DNA from: Lunularia cruciata
Lineage: Eukaryota > Streptophyta > Marchantiopsida > Lunulariales > Lunulariaceae
Assembly (NCBI GenBank): GCA_948567375.1
Contig: OX419759.1
Location: forward strand, 28,745,493 to 28,809,492
Direction of reading: 5' to 3'
DNA length: 64,000 nucleotides
Shown: one piece after another, positions 44,400 through 56,617 of the stretch
Position numbering within the stretch: the stretch's first letter is position 1
Layout: each line of letters opens with the position of its first letter
The notes under the pieces: model-generated
What the model was told of the DNA's origin: nothing
Seen by the model: the letters and a program-made list of their open reading frames with translations, nothing else
The model's database searches: none
Translations under genes and position numbers: made by a program

Positions 44400-45452
44400 T
44401 GAACTCCTGAATGGTTGTTTGTCTATTTTGGATAAAGGAGCTTCCATATGGCATCATGAAGAGGTTATCCTTTCTAAAGGACCTTATATTCCCTTTGTCA
44501 TTGGTAGTCACGTTGGATGTTGTGATGTGCAAGTATATGATTAACTTTGTATTCCCTATGATTTTGATAAGGATAGAGGAGGAAGGGGTTTGACACAAGT
44601 GGAAAAGGAAGATGGATCTTACCCAAAATTAAGGAAGAAGTAGAGAACTTTATGCTTGCATGCTTGGAATTATTGCAAGTAAACTTGGCTGTTACAAGAC
44701 AAGTATCCTAGTTGGTGTGGTGAATATTGACAAAAGTATGAAGCATATCTTCCAAGGTGCAATTGACATGTTTGGTTTGCCAATCAATTTGAGGATGATA
44801 GGCCATAGACAAAATAAGCTTGATGCCAAGTGGTTTGAAGAGTGCTTGCCAAATTTTACCAATGAGTCAAGGATCATGGTTAAAGATAAGAATCTTGGGC
44901 ACCCCATAGTGCTTGAAGATAATGTCAAAGTAAATCTTGGATAGCATTGGAGCATCTATGGTATCCATGGTAGGTGCCAAGTAAATCTTCTTGCTAAATT
45001 TATCAACAAACACTAAAATGGCATTATGGCCTTGATCCATTTTGGACAAGGATGTGATAAGATCAACATAAAATGTTACCATTGAGTAGTTGGAATGGGA
45101 AGCGGTTGAAGTAGTCCACTTGGTTTCTAGTTACTTATCTTGTTGCATTGGCAACTCTCACAAGATCAAACAAACTCTCAAACTTCTCATGCTATGTTTG
45201 GCCACCATCATTGATGTTGGATTGTACTCAAGGTTTTGTCCACACCCAAGATGTAAGTTATTGGTTCAAAGCTAATAAAGAAATTTTTATTTTAATCTAA
45301 AAAATGACTAGCAATTTGTAAATCATGGGCTTCTTGAAGTCACATACATTAGAGATCACCCATAGTTGGAACACAAATTTTGTTTGCATAACATAGAATG
45401 TTATCTTTGAAGGAAAAGTGTTATATTTCTTTTCATGTACTATAAGATGACT
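44400..45452 (-). pseudogene. Integrase of element I
   Basis: The minus-strand core begins DLITSLSKMDQGHNAILVFV, then DKFSKKIYLAPTMDTIDAPM, DIIFKHYGVPKILIFNHDP (45082-44867); this is the first-Asp to second-Asp stretch, with the second Asp in FNHDP. The following SLFCLWPIILKLIGKPN corresponds to the region leading to the catalytic Glu, but the Glu is not clear. Frames are broken throughout. Confidence 0.7.
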
Positions 45453-45758
45453 CTACACTAGTTGAAAGAAGATATCATGTTGTAAATAAATCTTGAACTC
45501 TATGTCTACCTTTGAGTTGGTTAACATTATGGTGATTGTTGCTATCATGGGAGATTCAATAAGAACCTTCAAATCAAGATGTTGTGGTAGAGCATTGAGA
45601 ATGATATAGAACCTATTAGGTTTGTACTCAATTTTGATGTCCAAAAACTATAGTTGTTCCTCCCATTGATGACGTTGACCCTTCATGTGCTCCAAATATG
45701 AAATCTACAGCAAAGGTTGTGATTGGTTTGCATGATCACTTGTTTCTCCAAGAGATAA
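45453..45758 (-). pseudogene. RNase H end of element I
   Basis: Minus-strand LDIKIEYKPNRFYIILNALP matches the typical end of the RNase H/tether region (KYKPGRFN...DALSR). It continues from 49511 across solo LTR F. Confidence 0.72.
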
Positions 45759-46557
45759 TGTGACAACCTGGCAAATATCACTTTTGTGGTAATTGGGTAA
45801 GTAAAGTTTGTTCCCGCAGAGATACAATTCAGAAATGTCCAAATACAAAGTCAAACAATAACAATGTAGTTCTTCTTGATTTCTTCTTTAATCTCTCATG
45901 TAGAAACCACACCCAGAAGAGAGTAACAAGCTCACAATCTTGACAACTTGTCACAAATACACACACACATAATCACAACATAGCAAATTCTGTCCAAACA
46001 ACTCTTGATTGTGATTATTCAGATTCTCCCAAAGACGGCACTTCACTGCAAAGACCAATTTTGCCTAAGAATTGTGTTCCACCCCTCCACTGAAGGCACA
46101 ACTTCCTCGATCAATTGCTTCACATCAACTTTGTGCTACACTCACAAATGCAGAATACTACCAACACTGCAATTCTTCTCAGAGCTGTCAAGGCATTGCT
46201 CCAATGCACTTCACTCAGGATCAAACACACAGAATGAAGATCAAGGCTGCAGAATCCAACATCCGTAGACACACTGACTTGCACTTCAAAATTCTCCACA
46301 CACTCACAAACACAAACACAGAATTGACAATTGGAATTAAGCTCAAGCGACGAGCACTGAAAACCAGCACTTTGCTTTATCTATCTTCAGAAATTTGAAT
46401 ACTAACAACATAGTACTGCAAATGCTCCCCTTAAATACTAAAGCAAACGGCAGTTCTTCCTACTAATGTACCGCTTCCTAACATCTCTTCCTACCTATAG
46501 ATCCAAACTGACAATCCATGTCTTCATATCTGCCTCTTCCTATCTCAAAATTGTTAC

Positions 46558-48795
46558 TTACCCCGATCCAATGTCTACCTCATCATTGACTTCCAAACCC
46601 GATGATCTTCCTAGTACTTCTTCTTTGGGTATATCTACAACTACTAATTCCTTCACTACTTCTACTACTTCTACACTAGGAACTACAATTGCACTAAGGA
46701 GTGACTTATCTAACTCTTTATCTCCTGACCCACTCCTCTCTAATGTCTCTAGTAATAATTCCGATGACACTTGTACTCTGATGTCTGCAACATTTGACTT
46801 CTGCTCCCCTGTCACACTAATCCTAATTTTCTCTAACTCTGAATTGACTAAATCTAATCTGAGACTAATGTTGTCCTCTACTTCTAACATCTTCCGATCT
46901 ACTCTCTCCCTCAATCGGATCAGAAAAATATTCATATCTACATCTTTAACTCTCCACTTCCAAGTTTCCTGTACAAGCAACTTGAGCTCATGCAAATGTG
47001 CCTCTTCTAATCTCCCTTCAGCCTTAGTGCATAGCATAGCTCTCAATTTTCCTGCTACGTCTCCAACCAATTCCGACTCATACTCTCGCAATCGCTTTGC
47101 TTTCAACTCTTCACGATACATCTTCAGCTCATCTTTATACTTAGCAGCGAGCATCTTCTTCTCCTCTGCATATTGTGAACTTTGTAGCTTCGCACTTTGC
47201 ACCAGCTCATGCAATCTTTCTTCTTCTTCATGTCTGACTGCTAACTCTCTCTACCATGCTTGATCCTTCTCGACTGCACTCTTCTTCAAGCTGTCCAACT
47301 CCTGCTCCATTATTGCTGCCGTCGCTTTCAAATGAATATTCTTGATGCGCACATCACTAACTTCCTCCTTCATTTTGCTTAGCAACATTGCCTGCTCCTT
47401 CAATTCCCCTGCTTGCTTCTGCAGTTCTTTCCCTCTTGACTCACAGCTCTCTTGTAACATCCCGAAAGTCTTCTTCTTCAAGACTTCATCCCTCCAAAGT
47501 TCTTCAATTTCTTCATTTCTTTAGAATTCTTGCTCTTGCAACCCCTTCACTCCACTCAACAAATGCTTCACCACTTGCAACTCATTCTTCACCTTTCTAC
47601 GATCTTGGGGAATTACTTTTTGATGCTCCTTCAATAGTTCCAGCAATGGTGTGACAACCTTTGTTAGATACAGTATCCCACCAAATTTCTCTTCATCTTT
47701 GTCACCATCTTTGTCTTCGTACTTTGGCTCCTCCATTGGCTCCTTTTGCCAAAGTTGCAATCTTTGTATCTTTAGAGACACTGCTTCTAAACTCTCTTCT
47801 CCTTTACCAATTGAACTCGGCCTCGTAGGATATTCCTTCTTTTCCTCTGGTCTTTGCTTGTCTACCACCAGGGCTACAAAATGACTCATTGTTCCAAGTA
47901 CTCTGTCAATCATTGCATGACAAGCTTCACTGACTCCAACTACTTGTTGAACCTCAGGTTCCCCCTCACTCTCACTTCCAGACTTCTCACTTTGTAAGGT
48001 GAGTTCATCCTCTTCTGATTCCTCTCCTTGCAACTCTGTTTCTTCTTCAGACTCTGATTCCAATGATGCTTCTCTCACCATCTTCCTACTCTGCACAACC
48101 AGTCTTCCAGTCTTCCTTTGAGCTGGAGGTGACTTTGCTTCTTCGGGTTTATTGCGCTTCTTCTTCTTTGGACTTGTGACTTCTTCCATCTTCCATTGTT
48201 CCGTCTTCAAGAAGTGATCATCATTGGCTCACAGGTGTGTCATATATTGTCGCTCTTCATCAGCTTCTTGTCTTAAATCAAGATGGAAATGTGACACCAT
48301 GGGATGCCTCTCCTCCACTATTAGCAAATTCAACCCGAAGTAGAAATGTGCTGCAAATGGTGCAAAATAATGTGGAGGCAAACATGTCCTCCAATTGATC
48401 ACCATCTGCCTTTTTTGGTGGTGAAAACACTTCACCCAATTTACCTTTACCCTTGCAAACATCTGGTGGAAGAAGACCGTTTGCTGCATGTTCATGTAAG
48501 TTGTTCATTTTGGCTTAAACATGGCCATAATTGCCCCGACAATACTTCTTTTAATCGGATCTTGATAGGACTCCACCTTGTAGCCATTTGTGGTTCTCAG
48601 AGCAAAGAAAGAATTTTGGATTTCCGCCGTCTCTTTTGCAGCATCACACTTCCTATAGAAGGTGATCCCCATCGGTTCTCCTGCTTCCTTTCCCAACACT
48701 AACCTCTAATTCGACTCAGTCCATCAAGCCGGATTCCCTCTCTTCCCTTTGACTTCGGGGCCTTCTTCACAATTACTGGCAGCTATCTCTGCCAT
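46558..48795 (-). pseudogene. LTR-internal coiled-coil ORF of LTR F
   Basis: ATG at 48795, stop at 46558: 746 codons in one frame with no frameshift. Stops lie near 48725, 48700, 48496, 48226, 47518 and 47248, several matching Trp, Gln or Arg codons in other copies. N-terminal domain: DPIKRSIVGAIMAMFK, TVFFHQMFARVKVNWVKCFH, LPPHYFAPFAAHFYFGLNLL. A basic segment follows (TSPKKKKRNKPEEAKSPP), then a very acidic part (EESEEDELTLQSEKSGSESE). The coiled coil has YLTKVVTPLLELLKEHQKV, and the tail ends NDEVDIGSG. The basic segment could be a nuclear signal; this is inferred. Subfamily two, with LTR D. Confidence 0.86.
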
Positions 48796-49120
48796 CACTC
48801 TTGGGAAACTGAAATTCCAATTTCATGCTAAAACGTAATACAAAGTCTATTTAAGACCTCAATTCTGGAAACTACATCTAACCTACAAATTGTGAAACTT
48901 TGCACCGCCAGAGCATTTGTGACCTTCTTTGCCATGATCTGCTCTCTCATTCTTTGGCACTAAAAGACTATGCCTTCTCCTAGACGAGACACTCTAATCC
49001 CTTCTGGATTTCAGAAAATTGCACTCTCAATTGGCTTCCGGACACGCATTACTGTAGGATGACTACTCAAAGGAATTGGAAATTTACTTGGCATATTCAA
49101 CTTGTCTGTGCGCAATCGCA

Positions 49121-49131
49121 ATTTTATATTA
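49121..49131 (-). promoter_or_regulatory. TATA box of LTR F
   Basis: The minus strand reads TAATATAAAAT, about 375 bases from the LTR start, the same place as in LTRs A and C. LTR D has the like at about 33960-33970. Confidence 0.6.
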
Positions 49132-49510
49132 CCCCAAATTGTAGTCATTCTTCAATCGATTTCAAATTCAACATCCCCTCTTTTGCATGTTGTTGTCCTA
49201 TCATTGTCAAGACATGCTTCTTCTGCCTCCGCCGTTTCTTGAAGTGTACTTTCTTGCCACATACCAAGGTGTTTAGACGGTCTTTGTATCACCTATGCTT
49301 TCCGACCCAAAGACGATGCTCTTCGGGCTTTTTCCGTTATACCCCTCTTCTAAGTACCTCCATCATTGGATCCAATCTTGCCTTCTTTGGATTTCCTCCA
49401 AAGTCACTTCCGTCCATTTCTTCTTTTGCAATTCAGCTTTCTGTGCTTACTTCTTCTCTCAAATGCTAATAAACAGAAAAAAAAACAAAAAATGTGGGCA
49501 CCACAGATAA

Positions 49511-50883
49511 TATCTCCATACCTTTGTGGCATATATCATTGCCAATTGTTCTTGATCTTGGGTAGAATGATTCCTTTTGTTTGAGTTTAGTGTGCAAGAT
49601 ACCAAGGCAATGGGATGTAAGCCATTTGAACATTCTTGTTGCAACCTTCATCCCATGGTAAAGTTAGAAGAATCAAATCAACCACACAGAGTAGTTGAGG
49701 ATTATATGGTTGGAAGATGGATCATAAGGATATCACATTCTTCAATTTCTTGAGTGCTTCTTTGTGCTTTGTGGTCCACTCAAAGCTTGATATCTTACCC
49801 AAGAGATAACTCAATGGTGTGGGTACATGAGCATAATAGTAGATGAACCATCAATAAAAACTTGTTAATCCATTAAATGCTCAAACTTCATGGCATCTTT
49901 AGACCAATTGGTAATGCCCTTGATTTTCACCTCTTCCATGTTGATCCCCTCCATTCATTGAGATCTTATGTGGGTCATAAGGTCTCTCATAACCTCCTTT
50001 TGCTAAAGGAAGTAACCTCCTTTTGCCAAAAAACACACTTTGATTTCTTGCAATAAGACTTCCACTAGTGTAGTCCTTGTAAGACTTCTCATATATGATT
50101 CTTATGTTCTACCTCTATTTTACTATAAATTAATTAAATATCATCCAAAAACCCCATTGTATATCAATCCAATAGCACATCTAACACCCAATGCCTGTGA
50201 TCCTTGAATTCTCAAAAAATTATCAAAGCATTATTGAGCCCAAAAGGTAAAATTATCCATAAAAAATGCCTATACCTTGTACAAAAGGTAGTCTTTTTTA
50301 CATCCTCCCAATCAATGAGAATCTGCTAAGATCCACTTAATATATCCAACTTTGAGAAGTATCATGCTTCACTTAATTGATCCAACAAGTCATCAATTCA
50401 AGGCAAGAGATATGTATTTTTCATGGTCTATTTAATAAGGCCATGGTAGTCAATATAAAATCAAAGTCCACCATCCTTCTTTGGTACATAGAGTACTAAT
50501 GCTCTACATGGAGATGTATTATGTCATATGAAATCCTTCTCCAAAAATTGGTTAATGTTGTTTGAAGTTCCTCTAACTCCTTTGATGAGAACCAATAGAT
50601 TGGTCTACTAATGGGAATACTACCTATCAATAGCTCAATCTTGAAAGGAATACCTCAATTGGAAGGAGACTCCATTGGAAGGTCATTTGGAAACACATCT
50701 ATAAACTCTTGAACTATTTGATCAACCATTGGATTTTGATCCTAATCAGAGTCCCTTTTCATAACAAGTTTGATCCACAATACAAAGATAGTGATATCTT
50801 CCTCCAAAGCTTGCTCTATAGTTGCTATATTTTCAAGCTTCCGATCTTGGGATTGCCTTTCTTAGGTGTCTTACTCAAAGGTG
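49511..50883 (-). pseudogene. Reverse transcriptase and RNase H of element I
   Basis: Minus strand from the right: RT sequence (about 49880-50700) is badly broken. The RT/RNase H connection (about 49740-49880) holds PTPLSYLLGKISSFEWTTKH and KEALKKLKNVISL. RNase H then holds NGLHPIALVSCTLNSNKRNH and DQEQLAMIYATKVWRYYLW up to 49511, where LTR F inserted. Many stops. Confidence 0.72.
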
Positions 50884-51110
50884 CTAGACAACCTCATTGG
50901 TAATTCTTACTTTGGTATTAAATCTGAATTTTTCATTAGGCCAATCAAATTGAACCTTATGATATTCAAGCCAAGGAAGGCTTGGAATGATATCATAATG
51001 TAAGGAGGTGATTAAAAATCTCATGTAATTTGAATACTCCTTCTTGGTCTTTATATTTAATAGGTTGTGGGATTTGGAACACAAAACAATTTCTACCATC
51101 TGTCATCATC
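50884..51110 (-). pseudogene. Protease end of element I
   Basis: A 71-codon open minus-strand piece, KKEYSNYMRFLITSLHYDII then PSLPWLEYHKVQFDWPNEKF, matches the end of plant Ty3 proteases (D-I-I-L-G-L-P-W-L). The active-site part further right is too decayed to place. Confidence 0.75.
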
Positions 51111-52470
51111 AACTTGCTACCTAATATTAGTTTTATATTAAAACCTAATTCCCTCACTAATTGTATGGAAATTCAATTCTCAAAACTTCTAGGATCAACA
51201 AAAAATTCTACAAGCACAATCAAATATCATACGTTGTAAGTGAATCAAACTTGTATAGGGTGAGCTTTTAATCTTGTGGAAACTAATCAAGTTCTCAATA
51301 AGTGCTCAATATCTCCTAATTTGATTCTTTATTTCCTTGATCATTGTGCTCCACTAACTCCATTTGGGTAATTAGTTGGAGTCATCCATTCTAAAATGGA
51401 CATTCTGCCTAATTTGGTCACAATAGAAGCAACCACCATTTTGTTGCAAACATTTTTGGTATGCCATGCCAAGTGATCTACATTGGATGGCATCAATCTC
51501 CATTGGTGTTGGCTTGTCCACTTGCGCTTGGCATGTTTTCATGTTTTAGGAGGTTTAAGTTGAGCCAAATTTGTGATAACCAAGGAGTCAAAGTGCCTAG
51601 CCATCTGCATGGCTTCTTCTAGATTCTTGGGTTCAGGCATGGTTATTTCCAATTTATTGCATATCTTTAAACCTCTCACAAAGCAATCTATAGCTTCACT
51701 TTCCTATATGTCCAAAATCAGCATCATGGAACTTTGGAATTGAGAAATGTAACTTCTCATTAGGCCAATCTGCCTTATTTTTGCCAATCAATCTTATCTA
51801 ACTCATGCAATGCTCACAACTTTAAAATGCCCAATGGTTATAGTCTTGAAGTCTGCTCATGTTGAAATTGGAGCAACAAACTACCATTGAGTTTGCTACA
51901 TCTAGAATTGCCACCATAGTTTTGTTGCTCCATCTAATTAACTTGAAGCCAAGAGGATTTGCCTCTAATCATCTATAAGATTTGTGGCTTCAAAATAATA
52001 TTCCCAATCAAACACAAAATTCTTTACTACTTTAGGTAGATTCTTGCCTTCAAAGACCTTTGGGTTAGGAAATTGCACTTGATCTTCTCCTTTTGAAAAT
52101 GCCACTCTCTCCAATTGCTATAGTTGACCATCACAATTACTCTCTTCCAACAATCAAATAAGATGCTTGATTTTTTGCTACATAGCAATGATAAATTTGG
52201 GCATTAGCACCATGACTACTACTTTACTAGACACCACCTTACAATCCTCTAAGTTAACAAGTAGATGCAACAGTCCATTGATCTTTGTAAGTTACAATAA
52301 AAAAAATCAATAGCTTATTGGACAAGGTGATTATATTTAGAAAGTCTTGGCCAAAGCAAGAAGTGATGAATTGTTGAAAATGATGCTTTGGCACAACACA
52401 AATACAAAAAACCTAATTTTTTGAGGAAGATTGATTTGGTGGTCCATAGATTCCATCCGTCCCATTCCTA
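51111..52470 (-). pseudogene. Gag region of element I, decayed
   Basis: No long frame remains. A CCHC knuckle remnant reads GCFYCDQIRQNVHF near 51395-51445 (minus). The rest is inferred from its place between primer site and protease. Confidence 0.45.
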
Positions 52471-52481
52471 CTTTGATACCA
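52471..52481 (-). promoter_or_regulatory. Primer binding site of element I, tRNA-Met type
   Basis: The minus strand reads TGGTATCAAAG, one change from the initiator tRNA-Met site TGGTATCAGAG, next to the LTR end TTTACA at 52483. Confidence 0.75.
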
Positions 52482-52482
52482 A

Positions 52483-52926
52483 TGTAAAGACCAAAGAGAG
52501 AAGAAATAAGAGAATGGAAGATTGGAATGGAAATTCATATTGGAAATGCTCAAGTGATAGAAACTCTAAATGCTTAGAAAGAGTTTTGGCTTTGGTATTT
52601 ATAGTAAAGCAATACAAGGCTCTTCAAAAGCTTCCTAAGGTGCTTCTTTTTTGAAGCCGTCATCTTGGAGTGCAAGCTAAACTAGTTGAGAAGTTGCCAA
52701 GGAAGCTTCCTTTTTGAAGTCACCTACTTGGCAAACAAGCTAAGCTAGTCATTAACTTCATGTGTAAGTTACCAAATCCTTGGAAGCTACTTAGAAGCTT
52801 CTCACTCCAAAGTTTCCTAGATGCTTCTAGCATATTCTTATCATTCTTAGATTATGCTAGTTCTACCTCATTTTTGCTATGTGTTGTTGATTCTACTAAC
52901 TCTTATGCTAACTCCACATTATTACA
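52483..52926 (-). repeat. 5' LTR of element I
   Basis: 444 bases in minus orientation, TGTAATAATGTGGAG to GGTCTTTACA, next to the primer site. The flank at 52927-52931 is TTCAA. Confidence 0.75.
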
Positions 52927-52928
52927 TT

Positions 52929-55265
52929 CAAGAAACCATTTGTTCTTCCTTGAACTTGGAGTTTTTATGAACTTGGAGTTTGCAACTTTGAGATAAGACC
53001 GTTGATTGGTTGTTCATGTAGACCTTCTTCTCAAGAGTCTTGATCTACATCTTTAAATCCTTGATCTTTGTTTGTTGCATCATCTCATTGGAAATTCATT
53101 CGAACTGGCCTAAAAGTGTTCTATGTCACGAGAAGCCTAGTATGCTTGTTCCTCAAGTCATCTCATTCTCTTTGGAGTTTTTCCTTTAGGTCCTCTTGTA
53201 CCTTTTTCTTGATCTCCTCTTCCTTGTCTTGTGATTGTCTCAAGCTTGTCATGAGTTCCAAAATACAAAGGTTGGTGAGCTCTTTCAAGTTCTTGAATTG
53301 TACCTCCATTGCAACTACCTTAGATTTTGCAGCCTCCAATTTTGTTATAATGGACATCACCTCCTTGTCTTGTGCTCTGATTTTTTCTTCTTGTTAGGCC
53401 TATTCTTTATGACTTTGTTGTATACTACATTGACTTCTATTTTTAGGCATTCCAAGATGTGTTTCTACTTTTTGTTGTTCTCATAATGCTAGTTCCTCCT
53501 TTTGGAACTTATCTAGCAATTGATCCTTGTCTTGTGAGGATTTGATCTCCTTCATAAGTCATTCTTTGCTCTTGTGTGCTTGTGTGCGTGTGTGTGCTTT
53601 TTGTGCCCTCTTATGAGTCTTCTTTTAGTTTTGGGTCTCTATGTCAAGTAGTTGTTGTAGAATTTCCTCAACTTTTGATGGACTTTGTTTGGACAATCCT
53701 ACTTTGTTGTTTTGTGCACCTAATTGATATCAATGAGGTTGAGTCTTGGACTCCCAATGCAAGAAGGCTCATTAGAGAAAACTTGGGTTAGTCGGTACTT
53801 GGGTACGTTAGGTACATTGGGTATGTTGAGTACATTGGTACTCTCTTTAGACTAGAAAATGGAGCATCTTTTTCTTCCTCCATCATTGTCTTCCCCTTGT
53901 CCTTAGATGCTACACCAGGTGGTGGTGATGACTATGCTTTGTCGTTTGTCAATTCCTTAGTTCATTGTTATTTGTGTCACTGAAAAATTCAGGTTAATGA
54001 GTTGTCACTTCTTGACTCATCATCATTTTGTGAGGTATCCTTTATCTTGTTGGTCATAATTTGGGACCCCAAAATGGCCTTTATTATTTTTTGAGGCATC
54101 ATTTCCACCAGCTTCTTCAATCTCTCCTCCACTTCCTCTTCCTCTTCAATCACTTGGGTTTTTTTTCACTTTTTGGATGGTGGTGATGACTAAGCTTTGT
54201 CATTTCCTTAGTTCATTTTTATTTGTGTCAGTGAGAAATTCAGGTTAATGAGTTGTCACTTCTTGACTTATCCTCATTTTGTGAGGTATCCTTTATCTTG
54301 TTGGTCATAATTTGGGGAACCAAAATGGCCTTTATTATTTTTTGAGGCATCATTTCCACCAGTTTCTTGAGTCTCTCCTCCACTTCCTCTTCCTCTTCAA
54401 GCACTTGGGTTTTTTTTCACTTTTTGGATGGTGGAAGTGGTTGGGAAATTTCTCCTTCTCTTTTTTCATCAACAAGTTCATTTTGAGGTAGAAATGTATA
54501 AGGGAAAGAGCTATGATCATGGATGCTCCTTTGGCCATATCCTTCAAGATTTCATTGACTCATTTATGAAACATACATTTCCAACTCATAGGTTTCCCAT
54601 TGTGCAAAAGTTGGAAAAAGATAGTTTGGTTAAGGTTCACATATGAAGTTCATTTCAATTGGAGAAATTTCATCATTGACTCCATTACAACTTGTTGGAT
54701 GGGATCTTCCAAACATTCTATCTTGGCTTTCAAATTCTTTTTTGGCCTACTATGAGGAGTATTGACATATATATTTGCTAAAATGGTGCACACTTCTTCC
54801 CTAAGATTTGTTGCCATTGATCATGTGTCCACATGACTGGATTACTTCACAACAACTTACCAATTGTATAGGTGCTATTCCTAATTGTTTGTAGCAAGGA
54901 GATGTCTATCAGGCTCCAATTCCATAGCAAGAACTCTAAATCCTTGCTTCTTAACTATTATGCTCTACAATGCAATCCTCACTTGGACAGTTCTGGTTGC
55001 TTGCAAATGCTCTCAATTGGCTTTTGTTGCTTGGTCTTTGTCTGTCATTGTCATTGTCTTATCTACAATTTCTGTCATTGTTTAGCCTTTGAGTGGTTGT
55101 TTCAATCATGTTATCCACACCTCCTCATACTCTTTCAATTCTACACTTGAGTTTACCACAACAAATCTTTGATGGATGTTCAAGAGCTTTCTTGTACAAG
55201 GAAAATAGAAATTAAAAAAGTGAAAAGTAACTCTTTGTGGGGTGAGTTCACCTTTTTATAGTTAT
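52929..55265 (-). pseudogene. Diverged relative of the giant-LTR coiled-coil ORF
   Basis: The minus strand from about 54820 reads ATNLREEVCTILANIYVN, then KIECLEDPIQQVVMESMMKF, FFQLLHNGKPMSWKCMF and ALSLIHFYLKMNLLMKKEKE (near 54500), matching in order the N-terminal domain of the LTR ORFs (DPVKRGIMSALM..., HFYLGLNLL). Further on (53360-53163) is a coiled coil, KLEAAKSKVVAMEVQFKNLK and EEEIKKKVQEDLKEKLQRE. A TATA-like CTATAAAAAGG lies upstream at 55254-55264. I see no LTR ends of the A/B type. It contains a 258-base in-frame duplication (53921-54434). Confidence 0.65.
53921..54434. repeat. Tandem duplication, about 258 bases, two copies
   Basis: Copy 1 is 53921-54178 and copy 2 is 54179-54434, each opening GGTGGTGATGACTA or nearly so and differing by scattered substitutions. 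258 is a multiple of 3, so the frame of the decayed ORF is kept. Confidence 0.88.
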
Positions 55266-56100
55266 AACCCTCTGGTAATCCTTTGGCCATTTTAATGGTT
55301 GAAAATGGGTCTTTGATGGCACGCAAAAAATCTCACTTTGAAGAATTTTCAAATGACAACAAAAATGGTCAAAACTCATTTTGATGGAATTTCATTGTAC
55401 CACAACTTGAATGAAGGAGCTTTGTGAAATTTTTTACCTCTTTGTGAGACAGCTTGTATGGTACACCTTATTGGCATAGGCATTTAGTATGAAGGTTCTT
55501 ATGATACAACCCCATGTCTTTCGGCCCACAAATACAAGGATGTAGAGTTTCATTTTGTTATCCTATAATTGTTGGGAGTTTTGTTGTGTCAAGGTCTGAA
55601 ATCCTAACCTTGTAAATAATTAGGCCCAAACTAATCATTTTGTACTACATGCAACTATCCTAGTGCTTCTTGTACTAATTATAAGACTATGTAAAATAAA
55701 AAAAAACTGGCTCATCTGGGAAGAAGTGGATCATGAAAAATGCACAATTTCTTGATTAATAGATGCAATATCTACATAGAGTATGAGGAGAAATTTATAG
55801 AGGAGGAGATAGACTCTATATATGGTATACAAGTGTGAACGACCAACAATATAGAAAGGAAACAAGAGCTTCTACTTTAGAAATTGCCTTGCAGACAACC
55901 ATAGGTCCAATGGATTTTTGTACAAATCAAAATGATAAAAGAATGTTCCAATGTTTTTTACCTGCATTTTATTCTTTCCACAATTCCCAAATGCTTTGTA
56001 TGGTTTTTTGATTTTTCAAATTTCTATAAGTTTCAAATTTATCATATGGAATTGCTTGGATAGAGAGGGGTCAGCTTGGATTTTTGGAGGGACTTGCTTG

Positions 56101-56617
56101 GGGTTTAGAGTGCACGCTCAGGTTTTGGGAGGTTTTGAACGTATTCTAAGGAGCTTGCTGGGGCTGGGAGGAGTTTGAGAGAATTGGAAAAGGTTTTTCT
56201 CAAGGTGCCAATGGGATTGTTCTAGTTAGGCAGGGTTCATTTATGAAAGTGGCAAGTGGTGGTTGATGACTTCTCATATTCAGAACTAGATTCTTTTAGT
56301 AGTTATATCCATGTACAATACTGGTATAATGAAAATATTTGAATGTGTTTGAGAGTTAAGGGTTTAGAGTGCATGCTCAGGTTTTGGGAGGGTTTGAACG
56401 TATTCTAAGGAGCTTGCTCGGGCTGGGAGGAGTTTGAGAGAATTGGAAAAGGTTTTTCTCAAGGTGCCAATGGGATTGTTCTAGTTAGGCAGGGTTCATT
56501 TATGAAAGTGGCAAGTGGTGGTTGATGACTTCTCATATTCAGAACTAGATTCTTTTAGCAGTTATATCCATGTACAATACTGGTATAATGAAAATATTTG
56601 AATGTGTTTGAGAGTTA
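56101..56617. repeat. Tandem duplication, 259 bases, two near-identical copies
   Basis: Copy 1 is 56101-56359 and copy 2 is 56360-56617, both starting GGGTTTAGAGTGCA. Only a few single-base differences exist, so the duplication is younger than the surrounding elements. Confidence 0.93.

Larger units (their letters stand above)
45759..49505 (-). mobile_element. Solo giant LTR F in element I, perfect target duplication
   Basis: In minus orientation it runs from TGTGGTGCCCACA (49505) to GGTTGTCACA (45759), 3747 bases, flanked by identical GATAA (45754-45758 and 49506-49510). The RNase H of element I reads on across it. It proves that the whole 3.7 kb, ORF included, is one LTR. Confidence 0.93.
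44172..52926 (-). mobile_element. Element I: Ty3/gypsy element, minus strand, heavily decayed
   Basis: The 5' LTR is at 52483-52926 and a tRNA-Met primer site at 52471-52481. Decayed gag, protease, RT and RNase H follow leftwards, interrupted by solo LTR F (45759-49505), then the RNase H end, integrase, polypurine tract (about 44353-44368) and a 3' LTR remnant (44172-44352) cut by H2. The LTR copies share the TTCCTAGATGCTTCTAGCAT segment. It is an older element of a different family from A/B and H. Confidence 0.82.
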
